Source of the DNA: Deltaproteobacteria bacterium
GTDB taxonomy: Bacteria > Desulfobacterota > Syntrophia > Syntrophales > UBA2192
Reading direction: 5' to 3'
Assembly (NCBI GenBank): GCA_026388445.1
Contig: JAPLJU010000216.1
Location: 1 to 8,822, forward strand
DNA: 8,822 nucleotides
Under the pieces are notes generated by a model, which saw only the letters and a list, made by a program, of their open reading frames with translations, did not search any database and was not told the DNA's origin. The position numbers and the translations under genes were made by a program. Below are positions 5,754 to 8,822 of the stretch, one piece after another (positions within the stretch are counted from its first letter, which is position 1; the number at the start of each line of letters is the position of its first letter).

Positions 5754-6161
5754 ATGATGAGCTCCTGGGAATTCATCCTTTCTATGTTGAAAATGCTGTC
5801 CGCCCTGGCCCTGGTGCTGGGCCTGATGGTCGTGGCCATGTACTTCCTGAAAAAGTTCATGAACCGGACGGGGGGCAGCATCGAGACCGACGAGTTCGTG
5901 AAGATCATCTCCACGCGTTATCTCGGACCCAAAAACAGCATCGTCATTCTCGACGTCCTCGGTCACGTGATCGTGGTGGGTATCTCGAACCAGCAGATCT
6001 CCCTGTTGACGGAAATCGACGACCGGGAATCCCTGGAACGGCTGAAGACGATGCGGGGTCGCAGGATACAGTCCCCTGCCCTCATGGACCAGCTGACGCT
6101 TTACAAGAGGAAGCTGAAGGCCCTCAGCTTCATGGGGAAGAACCATGCCGTGCCTGATTGA
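5754..6161 (+). CDS. fliO: flagellar export apparatus protein FliO
   Basis: This encodes 135 residues. FliO is a small membrane protein that acts as a scaffold for assembly of the FliP ring in the export gate. A single membrane segment (about 8-31) is followed by basic residues KKFMNR, then a cytoplasmic domain with the family pattern IISTRYLGPKNSIVILDVLG (51-70) and VIVVGISNQQISLLTEI (72-88). The family is weakly conserved, but the pattern and the position between fliN and fliP make the call firm. The gene starts four bases after the fliN stop at an ATGATG pair (5754 or 5757), with GAGGG directly before it, and it overlaps fliP by 17 bases. Confidence 0.92.
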   Translation: MMSSWEFILSMLKMLSALALVLGLMVVAMYFLKKFMNRTGGSIETDEFVKIISTRYLGPKNSIVILDVLGHVIVVGISNQQISLLTEIDDRESLERLKTMRGRRIQSPALMDQLTLYKRKLKALSFMGKNHAVPD

Positions 6162-6936
6162 TCGCTTCCGGGGCGTCTTGAAAAAGCGTCGGGTCATGAT
6201 GCTGGGGGCGGCCTTTGTCATCGCGATCCTCCTTCAGTCGTCCTCATCTTCCGCGGTCACCATCCCGACGATCCAGCTGAGCGTCGGTGACGGTACGGAC
6301 CAGCCGGGGCAAGTCGCCGTCGTTCTCCAGCTGCTGCTGCTCCTGACCGTCCTGTCACTCGCTCCGGCCATTCTGGTCATGGTGACATCCTTCACGAGGA
6401 TCGTCGTGGTGCTCTCCATCCTCCGGCACGCCCTGGGCACCCAGCAGATGCCGGCAAACCAGATCATCATCGGGCTGTCGCTCTTTCTCACGTTTTTCAT
6501 CATGACGCCGGTCTGGCAGCAGGTGAACACCAACGCCCTTCAGCCTTACTTCAATGAGCAGCTTTCCGGTGAGCAGGCCTTCGAGCAGGCGGCTCAGCCC
6601 GTCCGTGACTTCATGCTCAAGCAGACGCGGGAGAAAGATCTGGCCCTCTTTGTAAAGATTTCCGGTTCGAAAAGGCCGGATAAACCGGCCGACGTGCCCC
6701 TTCAGGTGTTGATCCCGGCTTTCGTCATCAGCGAATTGAACACGGCCTTTCAAATCGGCTTTCTCATCTACATTCCCTTTTTAATCATCGATATGGTCGT
6801 GGCGAGTGTTCTTTTGTCCATGGGGATGCTGATGCTGCCCCCCATTATGATCAGTATGCCCTTCAAACTGCTGCTGTTCGTTCTCGTTGACGGCTGGTAT
6901 CTGATCATCGGATCCCTGGTGCAGAGCTTCCATTAG
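6145..6936 (+). CDS. fliP: flagellar type III export gate protein FliP
   Basis: This encodes 263 residues, close to the usual length. FliP forms, with FliQ and FliR, the export channel (P5Q4R1 in Salmonella) inside the MS ring. A cleavable signal peptide is visible: basic RFRGVLKKRR, a hydrophobic core at 18-30, and a probable cut after SSSSSA (residue 37), as known for FliP. Membrane segments lie near 56-80, 106-124, 187-225 and 240-260. Family motifs include SFTRIVVVLSILRHALGTQQ, MTPVW, PAFVISELNTAFQIGF and FKLLLFVLVDGWYL. GGGGAAG at 6134-6140 supports the ATG at 6145, inside the end of fliO, so translation is probably coupled. Starting at the inner ATG 6196 would lose the basic part of the signal peptide. 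Confidence 0.97.
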   Translation: MPCLIDRFRGVLKKRRVMMLGAAFVIAILLQSSSSSAVTIPTIQLSVGDGTDQPGQVAVVLQLLLLLTVLSLAPAILVMVTSFTRIVVVLSILRHALGTQQMPANQIIIGLSLFLTFFIMTPVWQQVNTNALQPYFNEQLSGEQAFEQAAQPVRDFMLKQTREKDLALFVKISGSKRPDKPADVPLQVLIPAFVISELNTAFQIGFLIYIPFLIIDMVVASVLLSMGMLMLPPIMISMPFKLLLFVLVDGWYLIIGSLVQSFH

Positions 6937-6959
6937 CGGGGAGGTCAGAAGTAAATATT

Positions 6960-7229
6960 ATGACAACGGAACTCATCATGGGAATCGCGACGGAGACGAT
7001 GAAAGTGACGCTGCTGGTTTCGGCGCCGGTGCTCCTGGTCGGGCTCATCGTCGGACTCGTCATCAGCATCTTTCAGGCGGTGACACAGGTCCATGAGATG
7101 ACACTGACCTTCGTTCCCAAGATCATCGCCGTCATGATCGCCATGTTGGTCGCCCTGCCGTGGATGATGGACCTGATCGTGACGTTTACCCACAATCTCT
7201 TTTCGAACATACCGATGTACGTGAAATGA
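6960..7229 (+). CDS. fliQ: flagellar type III export gate protein FliQ
   Basis: This encodes 89 residues, the standard size. FliQ packs around FliP in the export channel. Two membrane helices (about 15-38 and 51-73) flank the conserved turn SIFQAVTQVHEMTLTFVPKI (36-55), a close match to the family motif. A GGGGAGG site lies at 6938-6944, about 15 bases upstream of the ATG; this is longer than ideal, but no better start in frame fits the family N-terminus. The gene begins 23 bp after fliP. Its last codons (SNIPMYVK) include a 12-base sequence that recurs at the start of fliR. Confidence 0.96.
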   Translation: MTTELIMGIATETMKVTLLVSAPVLLVGLIVGLVISIFQAVTQVHEMTLTFVPKIIAVMIAMLVALPWMMDLIVTFTHNLFSNIPMYVK

Positions 7230-7304
7230 GTGTCCCCCGGTCATGCACCTTTCCGTGCGCCAGGCAGGGAAAAAATGAGGCAAAATTTTAATGAACATAC
7301 CGAT
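7205..7304 (+). repeat. 12-bp direct repeat at the end of fliQ and start of fliR
   Basis: GAACATACCGAT occurs at 7205-7216 inside the last codons of fliQ and again at 7293-7304 inside the first codons of fliR, with starts 88 bases apart. Both copies encode NIP (..SNIPM.. and MNIPI). Sequence around them does not match well, so this may be chance or the remains of a small duplication that made the spacer. The spacer (7230-7290) holds only a minor GCAC/GTGC stem. Confidence 0.6.
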
Positions 7305-8064
7305 CCTTTCCAACGAGCAGATCGAGATGTTCTTCCTGGTCTTTCTCCGGGTGGCCACCATCATCGCCATGATCCCCGTCCTCGGGGACCGGACCGTCCC
7401 CTTTAAGATCAAAGGGTCACTGTCGCTCTTTGTCGCCTTTCTGGTCTTCCCCTTCGTCCAGCCCCATGCCCCGATGAGCGAGAATCTTTTTTCCATGGCC
7501 TTCCGGATGGCCGGGGAGGTCCTCATCGGCGTCATACTCGGTATTGCCAGCCGCCTCATCTTCGCGGGCATCCAGCTTGCCGGGCAGCTCATCGGCTTTC
7601 AGATGGGCTTTTCCATCGTCAACATCATCGACCCCGTCACCAGCGACCAAATTTCGATCATCGCGGAATTCCAGTACCTCGTCGCCGCACTTCTCTTCCT
7701 GGCCACCAGCGCCCACCATGTCTTCCTGGCGGCGATCGTGGAGAGCTACAAGGTACTGCCCATTTATGATTTCCAATTTACCGGGGCGCTCATGCAGGCC
7801 CTGATCGAACTTTCGGGCAACATGTTTGTGATCGGCGCGAAAATTTCCGCCCCTCTCATTGCGGCTTTGCTTCTGACCAACGTGGGTCTGGGCCTCATCG
7901 CCAGGACCGTTCCCCAGATCAACATCTTCATCGTCGGTTTTCCGCTCCAGATCGCCGTGGGGCTCATCGGCGTCGGCCTGACCCTGCCAATATTCCTGAA
8001 TATCGTCGGGCGGTTTTTCGCCAATCTGGAAGGGGAAGTGAATCTCCTGCTGCGCCTCATGTGA
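7291..8064 (+). CDS. fliR: flagellar type III export gate protein FliR
   Basis: This encodes 257 residues, normal for FliR, the single-copy closing subunit of the FliPQR export channel. The protein is strongly hydrophobic, with membrane segments near 12-31, 43-57, 75-95, 125-147, 180-205 and 212-236. Family marks are VLGDRTVPFKIK (30-41), IGFQMGFSIVNIIDP (101-115) and the conserved GLIARTVPQINIFIVGFPLQ (201-220). The ATG at 7291 is preceded by GAGG at 7277-7280 with ten bases between. An in-frame stop (7276-7278) rules out a much longer start. The 61 bp gap after fliQ is longer than others in the unit. Confidence 0.96.
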   Translation: MNIPILSNEQIEMFFLVFLRVATIIAMIPVLGDRTVPFKIKGSLSLFVAFLVFPFVQPHAPMSENLFSMAFRMAGEVLIGVILGIASRLIFAGIQLAGQLIGFQMGFSIVNIIDPVTSDQISIIAEFQYLVAALLFLATSAHHVFLAAIVESYKVLPIYDFQFTGALMQALIELSGNMFVIGAKISAPLIAALLLTNVGLGLIARTVPQINIFIVGFPLQIAVGLIGVGLTLPIFLNIVGRFFANLEGEVNLLLRLM

Positions 8065-8192
8065 GGGCAGGAACGCCGTTGTGCAAGGGACGGGTTTCGA
8101 CATGAATTTTTGCGCCAGCGTGAAATAAAAAAATAATATTTTTAATACTTTAGCCGGGATTCCCGGTAAGCCCGGGAGAACCGGAGGACCGC
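8065..8192 (+). promoter_or_regulatory. fliR-flhB spacer: possible sigma-70 promoter and hairpin by the flhB ribosome site
   Basis: This is a 128 bp non-coding gap with an AT-rich centre (about 8124-8153). A possible -35/-10 pair is TTGCGC (8110-8115) and TAATAT (8134-8139), 18 bases apart; the match is only moderate. Just before the flhB Shine-Dalgarno sequence (GGAGGA, 8183-8188), TCCCGG (8161-8166) pairs with CCGGGA (8172-8177) around a 5-base loop. Another CCGGGA just upstream (8154-8159) could compete for the same arm. This may allow flhB extra expression or translational control, but that is inference. Confidence 0.35.
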
Positions 8193-8822
8193 ATGCCGGA
8201 CATCGACAGGGACCAGGAACGAACAGAACAAGCGTCGCCTCGACGAAGGGAAGAGGCGAGAAAAAAGGGACAGGTCGCCCGGAGCCAGGAAGTGGTTTCC
8301 GTGGCCATCCTGCTGGCCTGCGCAATCCTCCTGTATTTCAGCTCCACCTGGATGCTCGACCGGATGATGGATCTCATGCGGTGGGCCTTCAGGGAATCGG
8401 GCACGACGGCAGTCCACATCAATACCGTTCAATCCCTCGCTGGCATCTGGTTATACAAACTCTTTATTGTTTTGACACCTCTCTTTCTGACCATCGTTGT
8501 CGCGGGACTCCTGGCAAACTATCTCCAGTTCGGCTTCATCTTCTCCACGGAAGCCCTTCAACCCGATATCGCCAAACTCGATCCGATCCGGGGTTTCCAA
8601 AGGCTTTTCTCCCTCAAATCCTTCGTGGAGCTCATCAAGAGCCTGATCAAGCTTACCGTTGTCAGTTGCGTCGTCTATTTCACGATGAAGAATGAGCTCG
8701 AGGGACTGATCCCCCTCATGGACGAGAGCGTCTGGGGGATCCTCATCTACATCGGCAAGATCATGTTCCGGATCGTCATTACCACCTCCTGGGTCCTCAT
8801 CGTGCTCGCCATTCTCGATTAC
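8193..8822 (+). CDS. flhB: flagellar export switch protein FlhB (5' part, cut by window end)
   Basis: The first 210 codons are present and the frame is open to the last base. FlhB is the export-gate component whose cytoplasmic domain is auto-cleaved at NPTH and, with FliK, switches export specificity from hook to filament. The N-terminus has the family signature ERTEQASPRRREEARKKGQV (9-28) and then SQEV. Membrane segments lie near 34-51, 86-115, 148-165 and 188-208. The loop motif KLDPIRGFQRLFSLKSFVEL (128-147) is canonical. The visible end, VLAILDY, is where the family continues into the cytoplasmic linker. The NPTH site and the C-terminal domain are outside the window. GGAGGA at 8183-8188, four bases before the ATG, supports the start. 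Confidence 0.96.
   Translation, partial: MPDIDRDQERTEQASPRRREEARKKGQVARSQEVVSVAILLACAILLYFSSTWMLDRMMDLMRWAFRESGTTAVHINTVQSLAGIWLYKLFIVLTPLFLTIVVAGLLANYLQFGFIFSTEALQPDIAKLDPIRGFQRLFSLKSFVELIKSLIKLTVVSCVVYFTMKNELEGLIPLMDESVWGILIYIGKIMFRIVITTSWVLIVLAILDY

Noticed and set aside
7417..8325. 302-codon open frame on the minus strand across fliR and flhB
   Set aside because: It is antisense to two clear export-gate genes. The peptide is rich in Asp, Glu, His and Gly, as expected from the complement of hydrophobic-residue codons, and matches no known family.
1..8822. A previously undescribed system hidden in the window
   Set aside because: Every substantial gene belongs to a well-known flagellar family in conserved order. 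No unexplained coding sequence of useful length remains.

Overview
The window is a contiguous stretch of a flagellar biosynthesis locus, with every gene on the + strand: fliK - flgD - flgE - (374 bp gene-free block) - fliL - fliM - fliN - fliO - fliP - fliQ - fliR - flhB (cut by the window end). The order is the conserved 'fliK...flhB' arrangement found in Firmicutes, spirochaetes and deltaproteobacterial lineages. GC-rich genes, Gram-negative-type Shine-Dalgarno sites and two sigma-54 promoter matches point to a flagellated member of the former Deltaproteobacteria (Desulfobacterota, possibly a Syntrophales-like lineage). That placement is inference from order and style; no taxonomic marker gene is present.

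Region 1 (1-236) holds the possible last 28 codons of an unrecognised upstream gene, a weak terminator-like hairpin and then a sigma-54 promoter (237-252). Region 2 (285-3413) encodes hook assembly: FliK (hook-length ruler and export switch), FlgD (hook cap) and FlgE (hook subunit). FlgE is the anomaly of the window. It is a clean open frame of 328 codons, but it lacks roughly 75-80 residues just before its last ~10 residues, which removes most of the C-terminal D1/D0 region needed for polymerisation. Region 3 (3414-3787) has no gene. It carries four GC-rich hairpins in a row, then an AT-rich leader containing a second sigma-54 promoter (3665-3680). Region 4 (3788-8822) encodes FliL (stator-associated membrane protein), the C-ring proteins FliM and FliN, and the export gate FliO/FliP/FliQ/FliR plus the start of FlhB. 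Overlaps and short gaps suggest one transcript with translational coupling.

Together the genes build the switch complex and type III export gate at the inner membrane, then the hook and its cap, and they control hook length. The two sigma-54 promoters suggest two co-regulated units, fliK-flgD-flgE and fliL-...-flhB, under an NtrC-family flagellar activator encoded elsewhere.

I see no previously undescribed system. The points most worth checking are the internally deleted flgE next to a hairpin-rich block, the paired sigma-54 promoters, and the unusual fliR-flhB spacer.
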